Of a stretch of 64,000 nucleotides of DNA, positions 9,697 through 32,983 are shown piece by piece. The notes beneath the pieces were generated by a model that ran no database searches, was not told where the DNA came from, and saw nothing but the letters and a program-made list of their open reading frames with translations. How positions within the stretch are numbered: the first letter of the stretch is position 1; each line of letters begins with the position of its first letter. The stretch is from Plecoglossus altivelis (lineage: Eukaryota; Chordata; Actinopteri; Osmeriformes; Plecoglossidae), in the NCBI GenBank assembly GCA_036571765.1, contig BROE01000017.1, forward strand, positions 6,542,601-6,606,600, in the 5' to 3' direction. Both the position numbers and the translations under genes were made by a program.

Positions 9697-12345
9697 CGCA
9701 TCTTCAACATTACAGCTAAATATAAACGATCTTGTTTGTCTTTGAAAGAATCATATAACAAATGTCAATGGATAAGCAAAACGCAAAGTTTGGATTTGTT
9801 GAATTTTGCTCCAATGATTAAGGAAATCCATATATACAGAAGTTACTAACCTGTATGTAACCCTTGTTTTGCCTTCAGTTAATTTCCATGTTTGTCTTTA
9901 AAGATGTACACTGAAGAAGTCTGTATTTAATCCATAGATCGGCAACAATAACTAAAGATAATAATGAGTATTACGTTTATTACTGAGAGGAAGACTGTAT
10001 ATAATAAGGACCGTTTGATCTATTTCCTGCTATAATAGGCTAATGAGCACACAACCCTTGGTTATGTCAGCAAGAGAAATATGAATACATTTATTCATTA
10101 GGATTCTTGTATCATTGATAAACTGTCACCATGCTGTTTACTTATGCCTGCATAGCCATAAGTTATATTGATTTTGTCTTGAACTTGTCTTAAACTTTCC
10201 CTTCATTGACTTGGTACTTTCACAGCAATTTATTAACTAATATGTCTTCAATACTTGAAAGTTACTTAAAAAATACAAATACTGTTGGATTTTACATTTG
10301 AATTCAAGAATGCAATCTTAATTGTATTTATATTGTATCTGCTTACAACAACATCGGCTCATAATTGCAAGTTATTGTACACTTATGTACAAGAAATATA
10401 ATTAATGACCTACAGTAAATGTCCCAATTAACTTTAAAATATTCTTAACAGAACTATCAAGTATTTAGTCACGGACAAAATTAATCAAATAAAAGAGTTC
10501 ACACTTCTCATGCTTTTAGTTTTAAAACGTATTAAAAGACACAAGAATAGTATATTTCTATTTACATTTACTATGCCAAGACCAGGTTTGATTTATTATT
10601 GTCATTTTATGTTGCATTTATATTGGTAAAACTTGAGAAATTGTATTTGAAATTATTAAAATGTATTAAACATTGAGCTATGCATACATTCATGTTTATA
10701 CACATCTCGTTGTTTGTTGACTTATATCCATTTTACTTGCAACTAACAAACAGCTGTGCATTTAGTGATGGTATAGATACACAAACATGTTTGTTTTACA
10801 AAGTTAACCCTTGAACAGTTAGTTGATCTTATTTAATAGAAGGGCAGAGAGTATATTTCTTAACTGAACAATAAACTAAAACATGGTTCTTTTACAATGT
10901 TAACCCTTGAACACTTAGTTGATCTTATTTTATAGATACTCTCTGCCCTTCCATTTCTTATCTGAACAATAAACACACAAAAGAAGACACTTATTTGGCT
11001 TGTGGAGCAACTTGCCAACAGCTCTACACGCACTTTTTTTAAAACTTGATTCCCTCATGTTGTACCCTAGACGGAATTTCAAAAAAAATGAATGCAGGCA
11101 ACATTCAGTATTCTAACCCATGAAGATCGTGTTGGGTTGAGTTAGGGTTATTTCAGGTGTGGTTTAGTTGTAGACCGTTAGACTGAAGATCACATGATTG
11201 TAGGTTCAGTTATCCCCCTGTAGTTCTGTACCAACAATGTTCAGGTCTTAACCCTCGTGCTCTCTGGGGTCAGAATGACCCAAAACCATATTTAATGCAT
11301 TTTCGTTCACTTTGTGCCCCAACGTCTACCACCCAGAAAATATAAGATGGTCAACTCCAAAACTAGTTTAACCTGAGTTTGTTTTGATGGTCACGACTGA
11401 GCGGTTCCAGGAAGCTCTCCATTTAAGCCCTACAAGGAAACGGCAACACAATTTCAAAGAAAGTATCAGTATCACAATAAAACTCAGTCACCCATTTTAT
11501 TGAAATATGATTGGTTGACATAAAATGATCTTTCCTAGTCCCCAACAAAGTAACAAAAAGTGTTTATATGACTTGACCATTATAACAGCATTATACTGGT
11601 CACGTTGTGTTATTCGTTTCTGTAAAACTGTGATTTACGTGATCCAATCCGCATCCTTCAAGTTCCATTCCATCTTGGCAGTTAAAGAAAACTGGGTTGA
11701 GCTCCAGTTACACAACATGAACAATGAATCGCACTGCACGTTTGTTCTCGCTTTGCAAAGGAAGCAAAGAAACCTTACGAAGATTATTTTTCAACGACGA
11801 ATCATTGATCTTCAGATCAATTAAGGATCGACCTCACACCTTGAGCCCCACTCTGTTCCACACCACCCATGCAAGGACACAAACCCCCACCTGCCCCCTT
11901 GTTGACTTGTTTCTACCTTCATTATGATGTCTGGAGGGATGCAGTGAGTCAGGAGCTCATAGAGCCTTGCCCGCACCTCCAACAACCTGGAGAGAAAGAG
12001 AGAGAGGAGAGTTACAAGTCTAGAAACAATATATTTATGTTTTAACGATATTTTTTGCATTAGTGACCCAATCCTAATGTCCTCCCTCAACTCTGAACCC
12101 TAATCAAATTGAGACAACACTTGGTAAGTAAATGCGGGCAGTACTATGCTATGCACTGCACTTGCTATGAATAGGAATCAGAACTTAGTGGTTTTATCCA
12201 CAAAACAATCATATTGTTGGATTCAAACTGATGAAAGCGTATTTAGAAATCATCATAGTACAAACTACACAGTTCTGTCTATATGAACCATCAGTGAGCT
12301 TTGTGTTTACACTTACATGTTCATTTTCTTTCTAGCCATGTTGAC
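9697..12345. other. AT-rich spacer with no recognisable gene
   Basis: No coding exon can be supported here. Several AATAAA signals occur. A 95-bp direct repeat lies at 10785-10975. Bases 11245-11290 carry a fish intergenic repeat motif (CCTCGTGCT...GTCAGAATGACCC). Open frames at 11525-12090 are short and unsupported. Confidence 0.7.
10785..10975. repeat. 95-bp tandem direct repeat with an internally inverted 16-bp block
   Basis: Two adjacent copies (about 10785-10876 and 10881-10975) share GTTAACCCTTGAACA, AGTTGATCTTATTT and CTGAACAATAAAC. Between these, GAAGGGCAGAGAGTAT at 10839-10854 is replaced by its exact reverse complement at 10936-10951. The block is therefore flipped relative to its direct-repeat flanks and forms a perfect 16-bp inverted repeat. 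Confidence 0.8.
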
Positions 12346-12357
12346 ATCAAGTCGTAG

Positions 12358-12690
12358 GAAGTTGTGGCCTAATGGTTAGGGAGTTGGGCTTGTAACCCTC
12401 AAGTTGCTGGTTCGATTCTCGCACCGGCAGGAATTGAAGGTGGGGATTGTGAATAAAAAGCGCTCTCTCTGCCTTCGATACCATGACTGAGGTGCCCTTG
12501 AGCAAGGCACCAAACCCCCAATTGCTCCCTGGGCGCTGGAGCAATAGCTGCCCACTGCTCTGGGTGTATGTTCACTGTGTGTGTGCGGTTGCCCACTACT
12601 CACTACTGTGTGTGCACTTGGATGGGTTAAATGCAGAGGTAAAATTTCGAGTATGGGTAACCATACTTGACAATATGTCACTTCACTTCA
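12358..12690 (+). mobile_element. tRNA-derived SINE
   Basis: It begins with a tRNA-like head containing an A-box-like GTGGCCTAATGGTTAGG (12364-12380) and a B-box GGTTCGATTCTC (12409-12420). The common fish SINE body follows (GTGCCCTTGAGCAAGGCACC, GGGTTAAATGCAGAGG) with a CACTTCACTTCA-type tail. It is not a functional tRNA gene: the head lacks a foldable acceptor pair and runs directly into the body. A truncated relative of the tail is at 39846-39890. Confidence 0.85.
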
Positions 12691-12769
12691 TCAGGGTCGG
12701 TTGTTCCTTCCATGTTTGTTTGTTTACAGTTTGTCTTTGTCTGATGACGAGGGGTTGCCATGATTTCTC

Positions 12770-13154
12770 AAACTTCCGGGCTCCCGCTGGAAACCCTCAC
12801 GTTTCACGTCACAACGCTATGAACTGGCATCAATTCGCTGTGGCAGGAGGCTGCGGTCCATCAGGACCAAAACCTCTCACCACAGGAACAGCTTCTACCA
12901 CTCTGCTATTGCCCTCTTCAACAGGGCCAAGGAATCAGTATGACATTGCCACAAACTACCAACACCCCCACACCCCTGCTCCGGGATCCTCCTACTGGGC
13001 TCCACTTTTTATCTTATATGATTTTATAATAGATTTTTTTTATTTTCATCTACCTGCATTATGTTTCATATATGTTCTATGTTTGCACTTCCCTGCCACA
13101 GTCAATTCTGTGCTTGTATATCTTGCATGGCGAATAAAACCGATTCTGATTCTC
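12770..13154 (+). mobile_element. 5'-truncated LINE, 3' end
   Basis: The first half encodes the end of a non-LTR retrotransposon ORF2 (RTKTSHHRNSFYHSAIALFN, then a stop), the usual C-terminus of fish L2/Rex-like reverse transcriptase proteins. The second half is a 3' UTR ending GAATAAAACCGATTCTGATTCT. The same 3' UTR occurs at 38016-38126 and 59247-59347, so three copies of one family lie in this window. Confidence 0.8.
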
Positions 13155-13379
13155 AAACCCATTTGTGAGTTGCAGTTGTTCACAATCACCTACTCCTTCA
13201 TGAAACACACCTGGCAATCGTTTACACTGAGTGGCAATCAGGTCACATGACCAAAACCACTTATTCAGATACTGTAGCTCTAATGCAACAATTGCCACAA
13301 TAGGAACAGTTAGCAGATCTAAAACTGACTGGTCATTTTAGATCTGTAAGTGCTTTCCATTCCATATGGGCTTCATGCT

Positions 13380-14260
13380 GTGACAAAAACTCACAATAAC
13401 ATTTAGCTCAGTGGTTTGAGATCGAGATGATATATGATAGATGTCACGAATTCAAATCCTCATGTACTGTGTCTTGCTTTGGTTTAAAACAGAGCATTAA
13501 TGACTACATACAAAATGATCATATTCTCATAAATATACCCGCTGCCCCCAATTAGTCTGTACCACAATGATCAGTGACACAAGTTCTGGTGGTAAAATGA
13601 CCTGCTGTCTAACAGGAGACCTTGTAGTGGGAGAGTCAAGTCAGCTGTAAGCTGTGGTCTCTCTACAGAGGATAGATGTGGGTTTGAATCTTGTGCCATG
13701 ATGCTAATGTGTTTCTTTAACCGTCACACCTTGGGGTGAAGTATGATTTGGGGTTTACCTTGGGGACTTTACCTTAAAGAACATGTAAGCTGAGGCCTTT
13801 CTGGAGAGACATGGGTTTGAATCTCATGCTAGCCTGTAACTGTGCTGTTTCATTACAAATATCACACTTTACCTGAAGGAAGTATTCTCAGAACGTTGTC
13901 TTTAGTTCTGTGGCCCTGGTGGCTCAGTGGTTAAGCATGTGGCAAATGAAAGCTGAGGCCTTTCTGGAACAATGTGGGTTTGAATCTCATGCCAACCTGC
14001 AACTGTGATGTCTCTTTACAAACATCCCACTCAACTTAAAGATCTATTCTCTGAACATTCAGTCAAACTCTGTAGCCCTGGCAGTGCAGTGGGTAAGCAT
14101 GTGATAAATATAGTTGAGGCCTCTCTGGAAAGACATGGGTTTGAATCTCATGCCAGCCTGCAACTGTGATGTCTCTCTACAAATACACACTTAACCTTAA
14201 GGACTTATTCTCTCAACATTCCTCCAAAGTTGTGACACTGTTGGCTCATTGGTCCATGGG
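13380..14260. repeat. tRNA-like tandem repeat, about 125-bp units
   Basis: Successive units carry CCTGG(T/C)..GTGG(T)TAAGCATGT, GAGGCC(T)TCTGGA, ATGGGTTTGAATCTCATGCC and GCAACTGTGATGTCTCT. They contain A-box- and B-box-like segments, as in a tRNA-derived element that has been tandemly amplified. At least three units run from about 13760 to 14250. A single unit is also seen at 2770-2950. Confidence 0.65.
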
Positions 14261-15281
14261 TAGTTGTCTTTTTGTGTGTGGATTTCTTTGGGGATTATGT
14301 TTGCAATGTTGCCAGTTTGACATGGGAGACCCAACCAGGGGCTTATTGCCCCCGACAACATAGCTCCTGGGATCATTGAAGCACTCAAACCCTTCCACCA
14401 CGTTAAGGTGGCAGTTCAAGAACTCTATGGAATAATCAAAGGCTGAAGTTGGGTAAAGTATAATGTTAATGTTTATTTGCATTGTTGCATAGATTACATA
14501 CTGTTCTGTACTTTCCTTTCATACATTGCAACAACAATATATACAGTATTAATGAAGACAAGAAGAGGTAAATATGAACACTCACTTAACATAAATACTC
14601 ACTTATCAAAGAAAGGTAAGTGCAAATAGTAATTTTAAAAGAAACAGTCTATAGTTAAAACAATAGAAAACAATAAACTCTTCTTTGCATTAACAAGTTT
14701 TTGTTCATGAACATAAATTTTGAAGTAGATAAAGCTTTGAAAACATCATTTATATGCTTTAACAACATTTGGCACTTTTTACCTGACGAAAATGTACAAA
14801 ATTGTCAGGATTTAAAACAAAAACAAAACCAAGCCGACAGGCTGTGGTGTTTTTGTCTCATCGCTTGGCAACCATGACAGCTTTCTGATTGGCTGACATG
14901 TCAGGGTGGATATTGAGAGAAGTAGAGTGATGATGTAGAAGAGGACAGTTTGGGGGGGTAAGGAGGTTATGTGTCTCTCTCAGCTTAGCTTTGTCGATTG
15001 CTGGACAGTATAATTCACCGATATTGCCATGTATTACCAAGCACCACCAAGACATTTTGGATTATGCCACAGAATTCGACTGCAATTCCCAAAAGTTTTT
15101 TTTATATATACAAGGTCTCAATCACGAGATTTCCATGTTTTTCCAGTATGTTCTCACCTGTAAAGTCCTTTGGGACACTGACTGTAAAACAAGCTGTAGA
15201 TATCAGGTTTCAATTGATTTGATTGAGTTGTTAATAATCTTGGTCAGGATTTGAGTGTGTTTTTTCTGCTTCTTATTATTC

Positions 15282-17389
15282 CTATTTTCCCAAAAAGTCC
15301 AGTGTGGTTTTTACACTTTCTTTGGATTCTAGATCAGTGGCTGTGGCTTGCATTTCTGTAAAGCCAAACTTTATTTCTAACCTCACATCACGATTCATGC
15401 CCTTTGTGATGTCAGGCATTGAAATAGTGCAAGAGCCAATGCAGTTCATTCCCCTCTCATCAACATAAAAAGGGCTCAGTCGGTCTGTGCTGTAAAAACT
15501 GAAGTTCATGGCTGTCTGATCTCGCTCTATTGGACCAAAGGTGTGCTCCCTGACTTCACCACAACCTACTGATTCATCTTTAGTAACCAGTTTTTGGAAA
15601 AGGTCCCGACACCACACACCATCTTTATTTTCAAACTTCTTGTCTGCCCTGTGCTTTGACTGATCAAATCTACTACAAACGCCTATCCCATAAGTCATCC
15701 TGCTGACTCGGGATGCCACTACCGTGGGTTTTTTCGCAAATATCACGGCCCCGTTCACAATGGCCGTCTGAGGATCCATAGGGCAGAGCACTTTGCACTG
15801 AGCACCAAACTGGCTCTGAATTTGATGTCTTAGCAGCTTACTTGACGCAAAGCCCCCAACCAAGAAAATGTATTCAATTCTGAGATCTTTCTCAAGGATT
15901 GTTTTGATACTGTCAGATATTGTATTCAAACTCTCACTCATTAGCATCTTGACTACCTCTTTTGACACCTTGATAATTCCATCATCATTAAATATGTGCT
16001 TTTCCCCAGCTAATTGAATTAGGTTGTGCCCACATGGTATGTAGATCTCTTCATCTGATTCTTTACCTAATGAGAAGGCATTCATCATACTTTGTAACTC
16101 ACTAGGATGCTGTTTCTCGTACTCATCCATAAGTTCATCGGAAAACTCATCTCTGAGATAAGCTTTGAACCGCTTGTCCACCATTTCTCCTCCCATGTCA
16201 TTTCCAGACACACAGTGGACTTCTTTCAGCTGGTCATTCACTAGCACTTCATGCACTGTTATATCAATAGTCCCACCTGGAAAAACACGGAATGAGCAGA
16301 AGCAACGCTATAATTATGATTTGGTGATAGAACTGAAAATGAAGTGATGTCTGATTTTAATCAAATATGCACTGCGATATTAACCACTTTTTTACCCACC
16401 TCCACAATCCACAACTATGTACTGGGTACCGGGAGCTTGTGCTAGTCTTTCTTGTTCAGGGTCTCTTGTGTCTTCTTCAATGAAACCATCAGATGGGAGC
16501 TGCATGCACCAGACTGAGGCAACCTCCGACTCCAAAGCTATAACCAACCTGTCAGTATGGCTCTCTGTCACAAGTCCAGCCTTTTAATAGAAAGTAGAAT
16601 AGAACCAAAGCAATGAACATACATAGGCCTCCTGTATGTGAAGGTTTAATGGTACTTCATCGAAAACATTTTTCCTTCATCTTACCTCTATTGCTGCATT
16701 TCTCATGAACTGCTTGGCTGCAGCATCCCAGATTGCTGGAACAGTCAGCACCCAGGTGAAATCAGAAGCAATGAACTTTCTGCCCTCTGTGTGTTCACAA
16801 ATACGGTCAAGTGCGTGGTCCTTCAGGTATTTGAGGCTTTCAGTAATCACCTTTAGGGCAGTCATTGATTTCCCATTTTTTGCAGTAATCAACATGTCCC
16901 TAGTTATTTTCTGGAAAACACATGGTATGGTTGTGTTTTAAAGGATCAAAAGAAAAGGTATAACATATCACAATATGATAGTTCGATACAATTCAAATGC
17001 ATTCATTGGAATTACAAATCCTGATAATAATAGGATACTTATCAACAATCAAAGACTACATATAAGCACAATTCTCTTAATGTGGACCATAGTAAATCTG
17101 TCATCCGTCTACAATTACTTACCTTGTTATATAGCTCCATTTTGAAGTTATCAAATAGATAATTTTTCAGTGCTTCAGCTTTGTCCATTTTAGAATATGT
17201 CAATCTTGCTTCATAGCCAAATTTTTGAAATTCTTTATGTTCGTTAAACAAAATGCAAGTGGGAGTTTTTGGAGTCCTGTAACTATGTCCTTGTCCCCAG
17301 AAGTTGACTCTAACTTGATTTGACATGCTGAAAGCGTAACCACTATATGCTGTGCCAAAGTCTATTGCAATAGTATACAAAGCAGCCAT
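15282..17389 (-). CDS. HSPA12-like Hsp70-family ATPase, copy B
   Basis: Exons 17123-17389, 16686-16910, 16400-16580 and 15282-16276 have exactly the same lengths (267, 225, 181, 995 nt) and phases as copy A and give 555 residues plus TAG. The same DFGTAYSG, DCGGGTID and LVGGFASS motifs are intact. Differences from copy A are scattered substitutions, such as a Ser/Met change near the C-terminal FLGK versus FMAK, with no frameshift or stop. That two copies stay fully open, with splice sites preserved, argues that both are functional. The promoter motifs are shared (17491-17532). Role as for copy A: an ATP-binding atypical Hsp70 whose client is unknown. Confidence 0.93.
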
Positions 17390-17490
17390 TGCAATACTAG
17401 AAAGAAATCTAGTAGACTATTAAAGAAAACCCAATTCAGAGTGCTAAGCTACACTGTCTCCTCGCATCTCTACAATGCCACATTGTGTAG

Positions 17491-17532
17491 TATTTATATG
17501 ACTTGCTGACTTTCATTTTCCAATTCTGAGAA
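17491..17532 (-). promoter_or_regulatory. GAS/ISRE/TATA promoter of hspa12-like copy B
   Basis: Same arrangement as copy A: GAS-type TTCTGAGAA at 17524-17532, ISRE-type core (TTTCATTTTC on the plus strand) at 17511-17520 and TATA box at 17491-17498. All three are base-identical to copy A, while neighbouring bases differ at several positions. Confidence 0.55.
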
Positions 17533-17876
17533 GCCCTACCCTCTTACGACTTTCAAAAGCCACAGGGATAATCTCTTTACTTCATTACATTCAATCTCAG
17601 CTTCAGTAGACAGAAGACAAAGACAAAAGTGCAGAAAGTGTGCTCAATATTTAAATACAAGCACAAAATCCCAACAGATAGGAACACATGGAGCCTTTTG
17701 GGGACCCAAACACCAGACAGACAACCATCCGCCCGGAAGAAGAAACTACAGAGTCAGAGTCTCAGGTTGGAGCTCAGCCTCTCAATGGATTTATGAGATT
17801 TATCGCAAGAATACTTTATTTGTAAGCATTCACTATCATTCTTTCATTTTACCCAAATAATGCTCATTTGAATATC

Positions 17877-20305
17877 ATGAGGTTCATTCTTTGGATTTTA
17901 TTTGCCAGTATTAAATATCTCCCTTCAAATTTGGAATAACTCAAAAACAAAGTAAAAAACAAAAACAAAAAGTGAGTGTTGGTCCCAATGTCCCTGGACG
18001 TCTGGGACAATATTTTACACAAAGAAGCTTGTCAGACACATTCCTTAGTATCATAAATATACTGTAACATTGTTGTTTTTAAAGCAGCTCTAAACAGGAA
18101 TAAGAGAAACTAACAGACTTCTGATCAATTCTTTAACTGAACAATTCTGCTTTGAAATGCATTCGAAAATGGCCTCAAAACACCACACGTTTTCATGTAC
18201 AAAAGCTCAGAATTAGTGATAGCAAATACATTGTTCACGAAACAAAGGGAAGTGTATGACTGAACTAATTTGTATTTGTTTCTATTTTGATAGCTTCAAA
18301 TGGCTAACGTGCCAAAATGAATCTGATGCGTTAAAAAAGAGGTATGTCCAGTTTGTCCTGATTCTCATGTGCTGGAAGTTCTGATCACCAGATGGTCACA
18401 AAGCCTTTCCTCTGATTTGAGGAGTTTGTTAGTATAGCAGAGCATTCAACTGTAGTGTTAAGAAGGGAGAAGAGGTGAAGTAATAGAATCTGCCTCAATG
18501 AAACGTGTTCAAGCATCTGTATCTTTACAGGACGCCCACGCAGGAAGATTTGAAACAAAAAGACATCGAACAGTCATGGTAAATACTTACACTGAACAAT
18601 TCTGTTTAAAACTCGTTTTTTTAAATGGTTCTAAAATACATGAACATTTTCAGCGTTGGTAAATAATTTTACTGATCATTTTTGTTAAGCAATTAGCATA
18701 AGAAAATGACACAAGAGGGGAAACTATGTTTTAGGAAGGCAGTATGATATGTTGTCCAGCTTTGCCTGCTACCACAACACTATAAGCTTGTAAAACCATT
18801 GGCTGATTGCTACTATGTCCTTTTTGGTCAGTCATGCACTGCAATGAATTCAGTTGCCATAGATAATTCAGGTAGTTTGGCTTTTAGGGAGAATAATTTA
18901 AAACTTTCTGGATCTCTTACAGGAAACTTAATCAGGAAGATGAGAAACAGAACGAAATTGAAAGATTACGGTAATACTTTTTTGGTAAACAAATAACATT
19001 TGAGGTTAAAATGGCCCTAAAACACCATCATTTTCAGCAATACACTAAGAATGAATCATGTCAAATATATTTAAGACACAAAGTGAAGCATGTGACTGAA
19101 ATCATCTATATTTGTAATCATTTCAACAGCTTTGAATTGCAAAACTGCAAGGAAGAATTTGATTCCTTCAAGATAAGGTATGATATGCTGTTTCACAGTA
19201 GGAGAGAACAAGAAGTGCCTGTAACAAATAAAAACCAAATTAAACTAAATGTGAAGTTAATTGTTGGATACTTACACAAATATTTAATTTATAGTGTACA
19301 TATATAGAACACCTTTTGATCATTTAATATTGTACTAGCAGTGGCTGCTAATCCCAAGGGATGTCATGTATGTTACTAACAAACCTTTGAGGAAGCATAT
19401 CTTTAAAACAATGTGCCTCAAACATGCAGTGTAATATACACATTAGATCATTTAGATATTATAGACATCATGTTTGATTTTGTACTTTTTGCAGAATGTC
19501 ACATGGTTTGTCTGCTGCGATAGAGAGCAGAGGAGATCTGTCTGAAGATATCACCGACCCCTGCAGAGAAACAGAGCTCAGAAAGATATATGATATTATG
19601 AGGATGCAAAAATGGGAAAAATTCAAAGACAGTCATGAATTCACTGATGTCCGTTGTTTTGAGAAAGAACTTCAGGTGCTGTAACCAAAACCAATATATC
19701 CAATAAGATTAACTTTTTATACTTTTAACTTTGGTCTAAAGATGTCACACCATTTCTCATTTATAATGCTGTTATGATTTCCTTTCATGTAGGGTTTTAT
19801 TTTATTAGGACTTGAAAACTTGACTGCAAATATAAATAAGTTACAGGAAATGTTGACTTTTAACAGCACGACTCAAGTCCCAATGAAGGTAGGTAAAACA
19901 TATTGATGGAAATTAGAAATGTTAAGCGTTAGTAGTTCTCATTTTGGATTTCTATCTCCTCTTAAGGTTCAGCAGCTTGTGCACTCAGCGACAAAAAGCC
20001 TCAAAAAAGCTCTCTTTTTCCAGACCGCAAAAATATATATACCTGAAATACAGGTAATATTTTCAATTGTAATACTCCAATAGCCTTTGCGGTTACCCTA
20101 TAGATTCTATACTGATGTTGTTTCTTGAGTCAACATTCTTCCATCTTTCAAAAATACAGGTCAAGTACCAGTGGAAAACTCAAAACGAACGACTATTGCA
20201 GGATTTCAGTAGTCTAGCTTCTGAGTGTCAATGGTTGGGTGGTTTAATGGCTTTACACAATCCCCCTCTTCAACCAGATTGGAAGACAAATAAAACACGT
20301 TTCCC
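17877..20305 (+). CDS. Coiled-coil/Mieap-like gene, copy B (truncated by gap, exon 1 disrupted)
   Basis: Exons matching copy A are 18294-18341, 18531-18578, 18923-18970, 19130-19177 (four 48-nt coil exons), 19495-19675, 19793-19888, 19967-20053 and 20160 to the gap at 20305. All have good splice sites and remain open. The exon 7 equivalent is 96 nt rather than 99. The exon 1 equivalent (ATG at 17877) hits an in-frame TAA at 17937-17939, and its donor context is degraded by an A-rich stretch. Either the start lies elsewhere in both copies, or copy B begins at a later exon or has lost its proper N-terminus. The last about 25 nt of coding sequence are missing in the gap. Family assignment is as for copy A. 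Confidence 0.6.
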
Positions 20306-20805
20306 NNNNNNNNNNNNNNNNNNNNNNNNNNNNNNNNNNNNNNNNNNNNNNNNNNNNNNNNNNNNNNNNNNNNNNNNNNNNNNNNNNNNNNNNNNNNNNN
20401 NNNNNNNNNNNNNNNNNNNNNNNNNNNNNNNNNNNNNNNNNNNNNNNNNNNNNNNNNNNNNNNNNNNNNNNNNNNNNNNNNNNNNNNNNNNNNNNNNNNN
20501 NNNNNNNNNNNNNNNNNNNNNNNNNNNNNNNNNNNNNNNNNNNNNNNNNNNNNNNNNNNNNNNNNNNNNNNNNNNNNNNNNNNNNNNNNNNNNNNNNNNN
20601 NNNNNNNNNNNNNNNNNNNNNNNNNNNNNNNNNNNNNNNNNNNNNNNNNNNNNNNNNNNNNNNNNNNNNNNNNNNNNNNNNNNNNNNNNNNNNNNNNNNN
20701 NNNNNNNNNNNNNNNNNNNNNNNNNNNNNNNNNNNNNNNNNNNNNNNNNNNNNNNNNNNNNNNNNNNNNNNNNNNNNNNNNNNNNNNNNNNNNNNNNNNN
20801 NNNNN
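20306..20805. other. Assembly gap (500 N placeholder)
   Basis: Exactly 500 N. It hides the end of Mieap-like copy B and the C-terminal exons of pds5b (about 275 residues by comparison with human PDS5B), so its true size must be well above 500 bp. Confidence 0.98.
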
Positions 20806-20820
20806 GTGTGTGAGCATCAC

Positions 20821-32964
<12,144 letters not shown>

Positions 32965-32983
32965 GCTCTCAGCGCTCTACTGC

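Larger units (their letters stand above)
3753..9700. repeat. Segmental duplication, module copy A (hspa12-like plus Mieap-like pair)
   Basis: This unit aligns along its whole length with 14432-20305 (offset about 10.7 kb, falling slightly through small indels). It carries one hspa12-like gene (minus) and one divergent coiled-coil/Mieap-like gene (plus). Coding exons and splice sites agree exactly in length (except one 3-nt difference in exon 7 of the plus-strand gene) and introns remain readily alignable, so the duplication looks fairly recent. The left border is just inside the MITE end at 3752. The right border lies beyond the plus-strand stop codon but cannot be placed because copy B is cut by a gap. 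Confidence 0.9.
14432..20305. repeat. Segmental duplication, module copy B
   Basis: Second copy of the hspa12-like/Mieap-like module, colinear with 3753-9610. The left junction at about 14432 follows the tRNA-like repeat and lacks the MITE present at copy A. The right end is cut by the 500-N gap at 20306, within the last coding exon of the plus-strand gene. Confidence 0.9.

Noticed and set aside
11525..12090. Short open frames downstream of module A
   Set aside because: No splice-compatible exons, no family resemblance, AT-rich spacer.
12358..12430. Functional tRNA gene
   Set aside because: A/B boxes are present but no cloverleaf with an acceptor stem, and a SINE body follows directly.
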